Origin: Bacteroidia bacterium
GTDB taxonomy: Bacteria > Bacteroidota > Bacteroidia > UKL13-3
Assembly: GCA_014376805.1 (NCBI GenBank)
Contig: JACMQU010000001.1
Span: forward strand, 18,835 to 82,834
Length of the DNA stretch: 64,000 nt
Reading direction: 5' to 3'
Position 1 is the first letter of the stretch. Every line of letters starts with the position of its first letter. Positions 45,976 through 55,505 of this stretch are shown here, in pieces. The notes under the pieces were generated by a model that saw only the letters and a program-made list of their open reading frames with translations, was not told the origin of the DNA and did no database searches. A program made the translations under genes and the position numbers.

Positions 45976-46073
45976 TCTTTAATTTAATGTTTTACTGGCG
46001 TAAAACGAAACTTTAAAAGCTTTATTTTATTTTCAGGTTTCAAAAATATAAAATCTTCTCACATAAAAAAGGA

Positions 46074-46574
46074 TTAATGCCTTGCTGCTTCTCTTTTTGG
46101 AATTAAATGATGCTCTTGTTGCATATCATTGGTATTTTGCTTTTTTGCCTTTTTCTTTTTCTGAGTTGGATCAAATCCATTTTCACGCATGGCATCCCAG
46201 TATTCTTTGCCATAAGCTACATAAATTTCCTCGCCTGCTTTTATATTACGACTAGCCATTATAAAAGGTTTGCCTTTAATAATTTCAAAACGGGAATTGT
46301 TCCTGATACCTGTTATTCTAACAAATCCTGCAGCATCATTGGCATACCGCGCTAAGGAATCAGGACGATGCTGCGCATCTACACATTTGCGTGCTGTGAT
46401 ATAAAAATAATACGCGCCAATGCCGTCAAGGTGTTGATTTCGTCTTTTACATTCTGCCCAGGATATATTATCTCCGGTATATTCAATCACCTTTTCTCCT
46501 CTGGTAATTATGTCGTTTGTAAAGAGCCCTTTACCGGCGCCAGGTATCTTAGATTTTTTAATCAATAAATTCAT
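46074..46574 (-). CDS. SET-domain protein (putative lysine methyltransferase), copy 2
   Basis: 166 residues from ATG 46574 (MNLLIKKSKIPGAGKGLFTN). An in-frame start 39 bases upstream is less likely. SET motifs: KSKIPGAGKGLFTNDIITRG, VIEYTGDNIS, DSLARYANDAAG, and ASRNIKAGEEIYVAYGKEYW. The C-terminal tail is lysine-rich (PTQKKKKAKKQNTN). It resembles the SET protein at 30776 along its whole core but keeps a distinct tail, so the two are paralogues. The substrate is unknown; ribosomal or DNA-binding proteins are possible targets. Confidence 0.85.
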   Translation of the reverse strand: MNLLIKKSKIPGAGKGLFTNDIITRGEKVIEYTGDNISWAECKRRNQHLDGIGAYYFYITARKCVDAQHRPDSLARYANDAAGFVRITGIRNNSRFEIIKGKPFIMASRNIKAGEEIYVAYGKEYWDAMRENGFDPTQKKKKAKKQNTNDMQQEHHLIPKREAARH

Positions 46575-46775
46575 GCAGCGCAAAGGTGAGAAAACAAGAT
46601 TGAATAACCTCAACGGATTACTAACATTTTAAAAATAATCCGGATTCATTTTAGATAGGCCCGTGTTGCAAATTAATTTCACTAATTTTATGCAATAATC
46701 TATCCTATTAAATGTTTGATCCAATCGCTTAGCTTTTACTTGTTTTTTAAACAAATCATTGCATATTCGTGGTTT

Positions 46776-47582
46776 ATGAAAATTATAAGTTACAATGTTA
46801 ATGGCATCCGTTCTGCACTTAGTAAAGGTTTAGTTGATTTTGTACAAAGTGCCAATGCCGATGTGATTTGTTTACAGGAAACCAAAGCTATGGAATCTCA
46901 GGTTGAATCATACCTGTTTGATGTGGCCGGATATCATCACAGGTATTGGTTAAGTGCCGAGAAAAAAGGGTATAGTGGTGTAGCCTTGTTTTGCAAAAAT
47001 AAACCCGACCATGTGGCGTTTGGTTTTAATGACCCTGCATACGATATAGAAGGCCGTATTATCCGGGCAGATTTCGGTTCAACCAGTGTAATAAGTGTTT
47101 ATATACCGAGCGGAAGCAGTGGGGAAACTAGGCAGGCTTTTAAGATGGTATGGCTCGAATATTTTTTCAATTACATCAATAACCTCAAAGCTTCGCGGCC
47201 AAACTTAATTATTTGCGGCGACTATAATATTTGTCATCAGCCTATTGACATTCATGATCCAAAAAGTAATAAAGACAGTAGCGGTTTTTTGCCTGATGAA
47301 AGGGCATGGCTGACTCGCTTTATAGAGAGTGGATTTACTGACAGTTTCAGGATGCATAACACAGGGCCGCATAACTATAGCTGGTGGAGTTACCGTGCCA
47401 ATGCCCGTAATAATAACAAGGGTTGGCGAATAGATTATTGTATGGTTTCAAATACTATGCGATCTCAGATAAAAGCTGCAGGCATTTTGCCCCATGCAAA
47501 ACATTCAGATCATTGCCCTGTATGGGTTGAATTGTTAACAGACGAAGTTACTTTGCATACTAACCTGCCGGGCATAGTTTAA
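46776..47582 (+). CDS. xth: Exodeoxyribonuclease III (AP endonuclease)
   Basis: 268 residues from ATG 46776 (MKIISYNVNGIRSALSKGL). The preceding 20 in-frame codons are not part of the family. Motifs: NVNGIRS, DVICLQETKA (metal-binding Glu), YSGVALFCK, CGDYNICHQPIDIHDP (catalytic Asp/Asn pair), RIDYCMVS and HSDHCPVWVEL. It cleaves DNA at abasic sites and removes 3' blocking groups in base excision repair. It is divergent from the SET gene. Confidence 0.95.
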   Translation: MKIISYNVNGIRSALSKGLVDFVQSANADVICLQETKAMESQVESYLFDVAGYHHRYWLSAEKKGYSGVALFCKNKPDHVAFGFNDPAYDIEGRIIRADFGSTSVISVYIPSGSSGETRQAFKMVWLEYFFNYINNLKASRPNLIICGDYNICHQPIDIHDPKSNKDSSGFLPDERAWLTRFIESGFTDSFRMHNTGPHNYSWWSYRANARNNNKGWRIDYCMVSNTMRSQIKAAGILPHAKHSDHCPVWVELLTDEVTLHTNLPGIV

Positions 47583-47626
47583 AAGATAATAGGTTAGCCT
47601 GTGTCTGATCAAACTAAAAACATTAA

Positions 47627-47860
47627 CTATACTAAGTAACCAACAATTTCAAACTTATCAAATACCCCTTCGGTATGCGGAGCATCCGTTAATTCATTAC
47701 TAAGATCCTGCCCGGCCCAGTGCTCATAATGCATGCCATTGCGCCACAAACGGCTGCGGGTTACATCATAAATTTTGCCCCGATAGGCCACCCAAATCTC
47801 ATCACGATCCTGCCCGTTCCGCAAGGCAAGTTGTGATTTGGTATAAGCCGGTAAACTCAT
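47627..47860 (-). CDS. Small cytochrome b5-like haem-binding domain protein
   Basis: About 77 residues from ATG 47860 (MSLPAYTKSQLALRNGQDR). The pattern YTKSQLALRNGQDRDEIWVA and RGKIYDVTRSRLWRNGMHYEHWAGQDLS...DAPHTEGVFDKFEIVGYL matches stand-alone cytochrome b5/MAPR-like domains. The candidate axial histidines are those in YEHWAG and APHTEG. Soluble, with no membrane anchor. It may carry electrons or bind haem/sterol-like ligands; partner unknown. Its stop lies 44 bases from the xth stop. Confidence 0.8.
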   Translation of the reverse strand: MSLPAYTKSQLALRNGQDRDEIWVAYRGKIYDVTRSRLWRNGMHYEHWAGQDLSNELTDAPHTEGVFDKFEIVGYLV

Positions 47861-47899
47861 TAAATGTTGGATAAGAAATATTTTATTTGTGTTAAACAA

Positions 47900-48458
47900 A
47901 CATCTTCATTAACCTTCCATTGTTTTAAAAAACAGGAGTAATTAGAGGCATAATAAATGTTATAGCGCATGGTTTTTTTGTATCTGTTTTAAATTAATCA
48001 CTGCTATTTTAAAGATAATTGACGGGATAAATATAATGGTAATAAAGTAAAATAAAATATGTGCAATATTCAGAATAAATTACAGGCTTCGTAATGTTCA
48101 TTTTAACTGAACGCAACAGCCGGTAATAATATTCAAATTGTTATCAAATATTTTTAAAAACCCTGTGGCAACGGCGTTTTTGATTTATTTTTTGTTGCTG
48201 GTGCTTTCTTGCTTTTCTTCACAAAAAAGATTGCGATATCACTAATTAAATGATCTGTTGATTGAAAAAATTTAACTAATTGTCATGCTGCCAATACAAT
48301 ATACTTGCAGGTGTATTACTTTGAAAAAAACAATTCAGTCAGGGATGTAAAACAGTAATAACTTCAGCCCGCAACATTCACTCGGATTGTTATTTGTGCG
48401 TTTACACCGGCAAGCATGCAACTTGATTTATAGCATTAGATTACACCCAATAAAACGA
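47900..48458. other. Intergenic region
   Basis: About 560 bases between the start of the cytochrome b5-like gene and the stop of asd. A minus-strand open stretch of ~42 codons without an ATG (48154-48283) is the only protein-like feature. No terminator, tRNA or riboswitch was recognised. Confidence 0.45.
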
Positions 48459-49451
48459 TTAAAATGCGTGCCACTTTTTAATCAAATATTCGGCAATTTG
48501 AACTGCGTTGGTGGCAGCACCTTTTCTTAAATTATCTGCCACAATCCATAAATTTAAACTGTTGGCCTGAGATTCATCCCGCCTGATTCTACCCACAAAA
48601 ACTTCATCCCGGTTATGTGCATCTATGGGCATAGGGTAGATGGCATTAGCAGGGTCATCTTTCACTATAATACCTTCTGATGAAGATAAAATTTCCTTTA
48701 CTTCATTAAGATCAAAGTCGTGTTCAAAAGAAACATTTACACTTTCACTATGGCCGCCTTGCACCGGAATACGAATACAAGTGGCAGTAACAGCAATTAA
48801 ATCATCTTCCATAATTTTGCGGGTTTCATTCACCATTTTCATCTCTTCTCTGGTGTATCCGTTTTCCATAAAAACATCAATCTGTGGAATTACATTTTTA
48901 TCAATTTTATACTTATACGCCATTTCTCCATCAACGCCATTGCGTTCATTTTGCATTTGTGTTACCGCTTTTACACCGGTACCTGTTACACTTTGGTAAG
49001 TTGATACTACAATGCGTTTAATCTTATACTTTTTATGAAGCGGATTTAGCACCATTACCATTTGTATAGTAGAGCAATTTGGATTGGTTATAATCCTGTC
49101 GTTTTTAGTAATTATGTGCGCATTTATTTCAGGCACCACCAGAGGCTTATCTTTATCCATACGCCACGCCGATGAGTTATCGATAACGATGATGTCTGCG
49201 GCTGCAAACTTTGGAGCCCATAGTAAAGAAGTGCTGCCACCTGCAGAAAATAATGCTATAACAGGCTTTGCGGAAATGGCCTCATCCATACTGCAAATGA
49301 TAATTTCTTTGCCTTTAAATAAGATGGTTTTGCCTACAGATTTTTCTGAAGCAACCGCAATTAATTCTGTAACAGGGAAATTTCTTTCCTCTAATATTTT
49401 TAACATCATACTACCCACTAAGCCTGTGGCACCTACTACTGCTATCTTCAT
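48459..49451 (-). CDS. asd: Aspartate-semialdehyde dehydrogenase
   Basis: 330 residues. NADP-binding VVGATGLVGSMMLKILEERN (residues 4-23), PNCSTIQMVMVLNP with the catalytic Cys near 126, STYQSVTGTGVKA, RIPVQGGHSESVNV with the catalytic His, and the end RKGAATNAVQIAEYL. It reduces aspartyl phosphate to aspartate semialdehyde for lysine/diaminopimelate, methionine and threonine synthesis. Stand-alone gene; ATG start. Confidence 0.97.
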   Translation of the reverse strand: MKIAVVGATGLVGSMMLKILEERNFPVTELIAVASEKSVGKTILFKGKEIIICSMDEAISAKPVIALFSAGGSTSLLWAPKFAAADIIVIDNSSAWRMDKDKPLVVPEINAHIITKNDRIITNPNCSTIQMVMVLNPLHKKYKIKRIVVSTYQSVTGTGVKAVTQMQNERNGVDGEMAYKYKIDKNVIPQIDVFMENGYTREEMKMVNETRKIMEDDLIAVTATCIRIPVQGGHSESVNVSFEHDFDLNEVKEILSSSEGIIVKDDPANAIYPMPIDAHNRDEVFVGRIRRDESQANSLNLWIVADNLRKGAATNAVQIAEYLIKKWHAF

Positions 49452-49705
49452 TTATTCTATTTGTCCTCTCAAAAAAATAACCCTGATTAGCTAAGTAAAA
49501 CCGGTAACTTTTTATTTATTAATAAGGGGTTCATAACCCAACTTCAAATTTCCATTACAAAAATTTGATTTAGGATATGATTGACTTAAATATTTACATA
49601 AATACTATTATTTATAAAAATTGCACTTATCCTATTTATGGGATTTAGTTTTTAACGTTTGCGAAAATAACTGTTTAAGCTCGTTGTGAGCAACTAATTT
49701 TGAAC

Positions 49706-52700
49706 ATGTTTTTAAAAAAAATATTTATAGCCGCCACTATCTTTGCCAGTACCTTAAAAAGTAGTGGTCAAACATCAGATAATTTTACAGATGGAAACTT
49801 TACCAATAACCCTGTTTGGTTAGGGGATGATTCACTCTTTGCCATTAACAGTAACCTTCAGTTACAAAGCAAAGGAACGCCGGGAACAAGCAGAGATATC
49901 AGCCTCGCAACGGCTTCTACTCAGAGGTTTGGTGGTGAATGGAGTTGCTGGTTGCGTTTTGCCTTAAACCCCAGTTCACAAAATTTTTGCAGGTTTTATT
50001 TGTGTAGTGATCAACCAGGACTTAAAGGAAGTTTAAATGGATTTTATGTGCAATTGGGTGGCAGCACCGGCAATACCGATAGCATTTGTTTGTACAAACA
50101 AAACGGCTTGAACCGAACACGCTTAATAAGCGGAAGAGCAGGTACCGTAGCTAAATTAAATAATGCAGTTCAGTTAAAAGTTATTTGCGATTCAATAGGC
50201 AACTGGCAATTGTTTTCTGATACCAGTTCGATAGGAAATTTTGTATCAGAAGGAACAGCATTTGATAATATAACAATGCCCTGTTTTTATACCGGCTTTT
50301 TTGTAAGGTTTACAAGTGGTAATATAAGTAATTATTATTTTGATGATCTTTATGTTGGTCCTCAACGTTTCGATACAACAAAGCCTTTTGTAACAGATAT
50401 AGAAATTATTACCCCTCAAAAACTACTTCTTAGTTTCTCGGAAAAAATAGCGGACCTACTTTTACTAAACCCTTTAAACTATAATTTGGATCAGTTTTAT
50501 AATCCGTTCAGGATAATAAATAACAGCAAACCAAACAGCATTGAATTGATATTTACTGATTCATTTAAAATGGGATCAGTCCACACCTTAAAGCTAACTT
50601 CACTAATAGATCAATCTGGCAATACGATAAACGATACCACACTGCCTTTCAATTATTATATACCGCAACAAAACGATCTGCTTATAACGGAAATACTGCC
50701 GGATCCGGATCCTCCGCAAGGACTTCCAAATGCAGAATTTATAGAGCTTTACAACAACAGTAAATTTCCAATTCAATTAAAAAATTATAAATTAAAAGAT
50801 GCATTAACAACTGCTGCTTTACCTTCATTTATATTAGCACCGGATAGCTTTGTAATTGTTTGCGAATCAACTTCTGAAAATTTATTTACCAGATTTGGAC
50901 AGGTATTACCTGTGTCCGCATTGCCCTCTTTAAACAATACCGGCGATCAAATATGGTTGCTGAATATAAATGGCGAAACAATTTTTAACATAAGCTATGA
51001 ACTGAGTTGGTATCATAACCCAGCCAAACAAAACGGAGGATGGAGTTTAGAAATAATTAACCCTAACAATACCTGCAGCGGGGCTGATAACTGGCAGGCG
51101 AGTGATAATGCAGTTGGGGGCACACCGTGCCATAAAAATTCGGCATGGCTGGTTTATACAGACACCCTGGCGCCTATACTGCTTAACGTCATTCCGGATA
51201 GTGCCAATGCCATAACACTTCAGTTTAATGAACCTGTTGATTCAATTTTATCCCGGTTATTTTGTGAAGTACAATTGAGTTCAGGTATAACTGCTCATCA
51301 GCTAAATTTTGGTTCAGCCCAAACCAAAATTTTAAATGTTAAATTAGAAACGCCGCTGCAACATTTAAAAACTTATCAATTACAGGTTAGTAATGCCTTT
51401 GATTGTAAAGCAAATCAAAAGAAACAGGTTATGTTATTTACTTATACTGCCTTAAAAGATCCTTTACAAAATCAATTGCTCATTAATGAAATTATGTTCT
51501 CGCCCACCACAGCAACCAGCATGCCTAATGCAGAATTTATGGAGTTGTATAATGCAGGCGAATATGCTGTTAATTTAAAAGATTATACAATTAGCGACGG
51601 AACATCAACTGCTAAATTTCCTGCAGTTATTCTATATCCTGATAGCTTTTTACTGGTAAGTGGCACCTCAAACGCTCACTTATTGCAGCAGTTTGGAACA
51701 GCAGTTGGCCTTACTGATTTTCCTTCGTTAAGCACTGATGAGAAACTTACTTTATATAATGACCGGGGTTTTGTTTTGCATCAGATTACCTATAAAGAAA
51801 GTTATCTGAACAATACACTAAAACAACAATTGGGTGGATGGACAATAGAAATGAAAGATTCAAAGAATCCCTGTGGTACTTTAAATAACTGGAGCGCAAG
51901 TTTGAATGCGAAAGGAGGTACACCCGGCAAAACCAATAGCATTAAGCAAACCAACAAAGATAACAAGCCTCCGCAGCTATTGCGCTCATACCCGATTGAT
52001 AGCACGCACCTGCGTTGCTATTTTAACGAAAACATAGATAGTTTAAGTAATGGCAATTTAACAGGCATTTCAATTACAAAAAACATACATCCTGTTAAAT
52101 ACCGGTATGCGACAACAAATTTAAACGAGTTGGAATATGCATTTGAAAATAAATTTGATACCGGTATTATTTTCCGTATTTACATAGATAGTTTAAGAGA
52201 TTGTGCCGGCAACCAAATAGCAGAAACAGCAAGTGTTGAATTTGGAATTCCACAAAAAGCGGATAGTGGAGATATTGTTATTAATGAAGTTCTGTTTAAC
52301 CCCGCCTTAAATGGCAATGATTTTGTTGAATTGTACAACAAGAGTAATAAATTTATTGACCTCAATATGTTTATGCTTGCACGGTACAATAATAATCATC
52401 AGCCGGAGCAGGCCATTTCATTAAGTGGAAAGGGTTACATGGTGGCTCCGCAAAGTTATATTGTTATTACTTCTGATCCAATTCAGTTAATGACTTTTTA
52501 TACGGTACCCTATCCGGAAAAACTGATGGATTTTTCATTACCCGCTCTAAATGATGATGCAGGTTCTCTTCTGCTTATAAATAAAACTGGCAACATTATG
52601 GATCAGTTAATTTATACGGATAAAATGCATTTTGAATTACTCAACAATAAAGATGGAGTGAGTTTAGAAAGGGTTGATCCAAACAGGGCAAGTGATGATG

Positions 52701-53098
52701 TAACCAATTGGACATCGGCAGCCAGCAACTGCGGATATGCCACACCCTCCTACCGCAATTCTCAATATACGGCTATCATACAAAAAGGTTTTTTCACCAT
52801 TGAACCCGAAGTTTTTAGTCCCGATGACGATGGTTATAAAGACATCCTGACATTTAGTTACAACCTGGCATCTAACGGAAATGTAGGCAAGATTGAAATC
52901 TACAACAGTACCGGTAATTTAATTAAAAAAGTTTGCAGTAATTATTACCTCGGGGCCATTGGTCAGATAAGCTGGAATGGCGTTACTGATGAAGGACAAA
53001 AAGCAGGCATAGGAGTTTATATTGCCAACTTTGAAACCTTTAACCTGCTGGGAGAGAAACAACAATTTCAAAAAACATTTGTAGTGGGCAGTAAATAG
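49706..53098 (+). CDS. Large secreted protein with lamin-tail domains and gliding-type C-terminus
   Basis: 1130 residues from ATG 49706 (MFLKKIFIAATIFASTLKSS, cleavage near SGQ). An upstream TTG two codons earlier is unlikely. An N-terminal lectin-like β domain (~25-215) is followed by alternating Ig-like segments (VTDIEIITPQKLLLSFSEK type) and three lamin-tail domains (NDLLITEILPDPDPP, NQLLINEIMFSPTTA, GDIVINEVLFNPALN; each with an FxELYN core). The tail IEPEVFSPDDDGYKDIL...ISWNGVTDEGQKAGIGVYIA is a FlgD-/gliding-type Ig domain used for T9SS export and anchoring. Probably a surface adhesin or nuclease/phosphatase-associated scaffold; no catalytic domain is visible. Confidence 0.88.
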   Translation: MFLKKIFIAATIFASTLKSSGQTSDNFTDGNFTNNPVWLGDDSLFAINSNLQLQSKGTPGTSRDISLATASTQRFGGEWSCWLRFALNPSSQNFCRFYLCSDQPGLKGSLNGFYVQLGGSTGNTDSICLYKQNGLNRTRLISGRAGTVAKLNNAVQLKVICDSIGNWQLFSDTSSIGNFVSEGTAFDNITMPCFYTGFFVRFTSGNISNYYFDDLYVGPQRFDTTKPFVTDIEIITPQKLLLSFSEKIADLLLLNPLNYNLDQFYNPFRIINNSKPNSIELIFTDSFKMGSVHTLKLTSLIDQSGNTINDTTLPFNYYIPQQNDLLITEILPDPDPPQGLPNAEFIELYNNSKFPIQLKNYKLKDALTTAALPSFILAPDSFVIVCESTSENLFTRFGQVLPVSALPSLNNTGDQIWLLNINGETIFNISYELSWYHNPAKQNGGWSLEIINPNNTCSGADNWQASDNAVGGTPCHKNSAWLVYTDTLAPILLNVIPDSANAITLQFNEPVDSILSRLFCEVQLSSGITAHQLNFGSAQTKILNVKLETPLQHLKTYQLQVSNAFDCKANQKKQVMLFTYTALKDPLQNQLLINEIMFSPTTATSMPNAEFMELYNAGEYAVNLKDYTISDGTSTAKFPAVILYPDSFLLVSGTSNAHLLQQFGTAVGLTDFPSLSTDEKLTLYNDRGFVLHQITYKESYLNNTLKQQLGGWTIEMKDSKNPCGTLNNWSASLNAKGGTPGKTNSIKQTNKDNKPPQLLRSYPIDSTHLRCYFNENIDSLSNGNLTGISITKNIHPVKYRYATTNLNELEYAFENKFDTGIIFRIYIDSLRDCAGNQIAETASVEFGIPQKADSGDIVINEVLFNPALNGNDFVELYNKSNKFIDLNMFMLARYNNNHQPEQAISLSGKGYMVAPQSYIVITSDPIQLMTFYTVPYPEKLMDFSLPALNDDAGSLLLINKTGNIMDQLIYTDKMHFELLNNKDGVSLERVDPNRASDDVTNWTSAASNCGYATPSYRNSQYTAIIQKGFFTIEPEVFSPDDDGYKDILTFSYNLASNGNVGKIEIYNSTGNLIKKVCSNYYLGAIGQISWNGVTDEGQKAGIGVYIANFETFNLLGEKQQFQKTFVVGSK

Positions 53099-53114
53099 TT
53101 TCCATTCTGATAAA

Positions 53115-54758
53115 TTAATATTTTTGATTCTGCTGTTTTTGAAAAGAGCCACGCCAAAGGCTGATGAGTTCAAAGCCCAGAATAAATAAAAACAAGTAGG
53201 CAATCCAGTCACCATGTTCGGTATAAAAGGTTTGCTTAGAGAGCACCGGTACACGCATGCGAAGTGCAGATTCCGTCCACCATTCACTTCTTACCATAAC
53301 TTCGCCCTGGTCATCAATAAACCCACTGATACCTGTGTTAGCGGCGCGGGCAATGTATCGCCGGTTTTCTATAGCACGCAAACGGCCATAATCAAAATGC
53401 TGCTTATAACCGGGGGTATTTCCCCACCAGCCATCATTGGTAATAATACATAAAATTTTCGCCCCCTTTTGCACATAAGAAGCCGTGAACTCAGCAAATA
53501 CACTTTCATAACAAATAATGGGAGCCAATCCCAGTTTATGTTTGTTGTTAAATACTTTACTTGAGCCATCACTGCCCAAGCTACCTCCAGTACCACCCAA
53601 GTTGATAGCATATTTTTCTATAAACCCAAACACTTCCGGATAAGGCATTTTTTCTACACCGGGTACTAATTTACTTTTATGGTAAACCTCCGGGCTATCA
53701 TAATTATTAATGAACAATGCTGCATTGTAAGCATCAAAAAAACGAGGCTCATCTCTAACCCTCCTGGCTGTAGCAGGATGGGGCTCCTGTTCGTTATATA
53801 AACGGTAAGAATCTATACCTGTTAAGATACTTACATTGGGATGAACTTTTAAAAACGAATATAACAAATGAACCAATGGTTGTTGTGAAAGGTTATTTTC
53901 TTCCAGACCACCTTGTAAAGCCGTTTCAGGTAAAATGATAAACTGGGTTAAGCTATCTATTTTTGACTCAGCCAGCAGCAACATTTTTCTGAGCTGCTCT
54001 TCTCCACTCATACCCCCAAATTTATCATTATATGGATCAAGGTTTGGTTGAACCAGAATTATATCTGCGTAGGTTGTATTTATATCTTTATGCGGTTCAT
54101 GGTTCAACAAGATATAGCCTGATAAAAATAACGGAGTGAGCAGGTAAAAAAATACCAGGTTAAATACCCTGTTCATATTCTGCTGTCTTGTTAATTGTGT
54201 CCAATATTGCAGCAATCGGAATAATTGAATATTTACAGCACATATCCATAAGCTTCCACCCAAAACGCCAGTATATTCATACCATTGAACAGTTGCAGGC
54301 AGATAACTAAAAACATTTCCGAGTTGTAACCACGGGAAAGCAAGATCCCAATGGAACTGTAATAACTCCATGGCTATCCATGCAGATATGAGCAATACAT
54401 AATTTTCTCGTCCGCTACGAACATTTTTACGGTGGTAGAGCATAAAAGGCAATACCATAGGTAAACTGTTGATCACAAATGCTGCAAGTGCACCGCCTTC
54501 GCTGGCATTCCAAATCCAGTACACGGTACCTATATTCCATAATAGCAAAGCAAGCCAGGTATATACAAACACCCACATAAAAGAATCACGCTGTTCCGAG
54601 CGTATTTTTTTTTCGAGCATCAGCAACGGCACAAAGCCTATAAATACCAGGGGCAGTATTTTAAAAGGTTGCCAGGCAAGTGTTAACAATATGGCAGTAG
54701 AGATGCTTAAAATTAAATAAGCAACGTGATTATTTTTTACCGGCAACAACAAGTACAA
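53115..54758 (-). CDS. lnt: Apolipoprotein N-acyltransferase
   Basis: 547 residues. Six to eight N-terminal TM helices are followed by a carbon-nitrogen hydrolase domain with the triad Glu278 (ILPETA), Lys363 (HKSKLVPG) and Cys416 (IICYESVF), then a final TM helix near the C-terminus. Lnt adds the third acyl chain to lipoproteins at the inner membrane, maturing the many lipoproteins of this window. The apparent start is TTG at 54758, overlapping the 3' end of rsmI by 29 bases; no better ATG precedes TM1. Confidence 0.93.
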   Translation of the reverse strand: MYLLLPVKNNHVAYLILSISTAILLTLAWQPFKILPLVFIGFVPLLMLEKKIRSEQRDSFMWVFVYTWLALLLWNIGTVYWIWNASEGGALAAFVINSLPMVLPFMLYHRKNVRSGRENYVLLISAWIAMELLQFHWDLAFPWLQLGNVFSYLPATVQWYEYTGVLGGSLWICAVNIQLFRLLQYWTQLTRQQNMNRVFNLVFFYLLTPLFLSGYILLNHEPHKDINTTYADIILVQPNLDPYNDKFGGMSGEEQLRKMLLLAESKIDSLTQFIILPETALQGGLEENNLSQQPLVHLLYSFLKVHPNVSILTGIDSYRLYNEQEPHPATARRVRDEPRFFDAYNAALFINNYDSPEVYHKSKLVPGVEKMPYPEVFGFIEKYAINLGGTGGSLGSDGSSKVFNNKHKLGLAPIICYESVFAEFTASYVQKGAKILCIITNDGWWGNTPGYKQHFDYGRLRAIENRRYIARAANTGISGFIDDQGEVMVRSEWWTESALRMRVPVLSKQTFYTEHGDWIAYLFLFILGFELISLWRGSFQKQQNQKY

Positions 54759-55407
54759 ATTCTCCTTTAATAGGGTTAGTGGTAAAATGAGTAATTACGT
54801 GGGTAAGTGTGCCATTTACGGTTTGTTCAAATAATTTTGTAAGCTCCCGGCTAACACTGCAATACCGGTCGGCACCTAAATATTCAACAAGTTGAGTAAG
54901 TGTTTTTAATAAACGATGTGGGCTTTCATAAAAAACAAACGTTTGTTCCATTTCTGTTAATTTCAGGAAGGCCGTTTGTCTTCCTTTTTTCTCAGGTAAA
55001 AATCCAAGGAAAATAAAAGCGTCTATCGGCAAGCCACTTTTTACAAGTGCCGGTACAAAGGCCGTAGCACCCGGCAAACATTCCACATCAATATTATTTC
55101 GTAAGCATTCACGAATGAGTAAAAAACCCGGATCGCTGATTGCGGGCGTACCTGCATCACTTACAAGTGCTAATTTTTTACCTCCTTTCAATTCTGTTAT
55201 CAGATGAGCCAGGTTCTTATGTTCGTTGTGCTGATGATAGGCCCATAAAGGCCGGCTGATTTCGTAGTGCTTGAGCAATTTCCCACTCTGGCGCGTGTCT
55301 TCAGCCAGAATTGCATCTGCCTCTTTAAGCACTCTTAAGGCCCTAAGGGTAATGTCTTCCATATTTCCAATGGGTGTAGGAACAATAATTAATTTTCCGA
55401 ATTGCAT
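54730..55407 (-). CDS. rsmI: 16S rRNA (cytidine-1402 2'-O)-methyltransferase
   Basis: 225 residues. Tetrapyrrole-methylase fold with IIVPTPIGNMEDITLRALR (~7-25), ADAILAEDTRQSGKLLKHY, LALVSDAGTPAISDPGFLL (~78-96) and LPGATAFVPALVKSGLP. It is shorter than E. coli RsmI, with the C-terminal extension absent, as usual in this phylum. It methylates C1402 of 16S rRNA together with RsmH. It precedes lnt in a two-gene leftward unit. Confidence 0.95.
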   Translation of the reverse strand: MQFGKLIIVPTPIGNMEDITLRALRVLKEADAILAEDTRQSGKLLKHYEISRPLWAYHQHNEHKNLAHLITELKGGKKLALVSDAGTPAISDPGFLLIRECLRNNIDVECLPGATAFVPALVKSGLPIDAFIFLGFLPEKKGRQTAFLKLTEMEQTFVFYESPHRLLKTLTQLVEYLGADRYCSVSRELTKLFEQTVNGTLTHVITHFTTNPIKGEFVLVVAGKK

Positions 55408-55505
55408 AGTTGAGACTACAAATTAACACTCCTATGGGTTAATTTTTTAGTTTTGCGTGAAAACAAGTACAAAATATAATTTACTTTGCGCACTAACAGT
55501 CATCT

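Noticed and set aside
49695..49702. TAATTTTG box just before the lamin-tail gene
   Set aside because: It matches TAnnTTTG but would place the transcription start inside the coding sequence by about one base.
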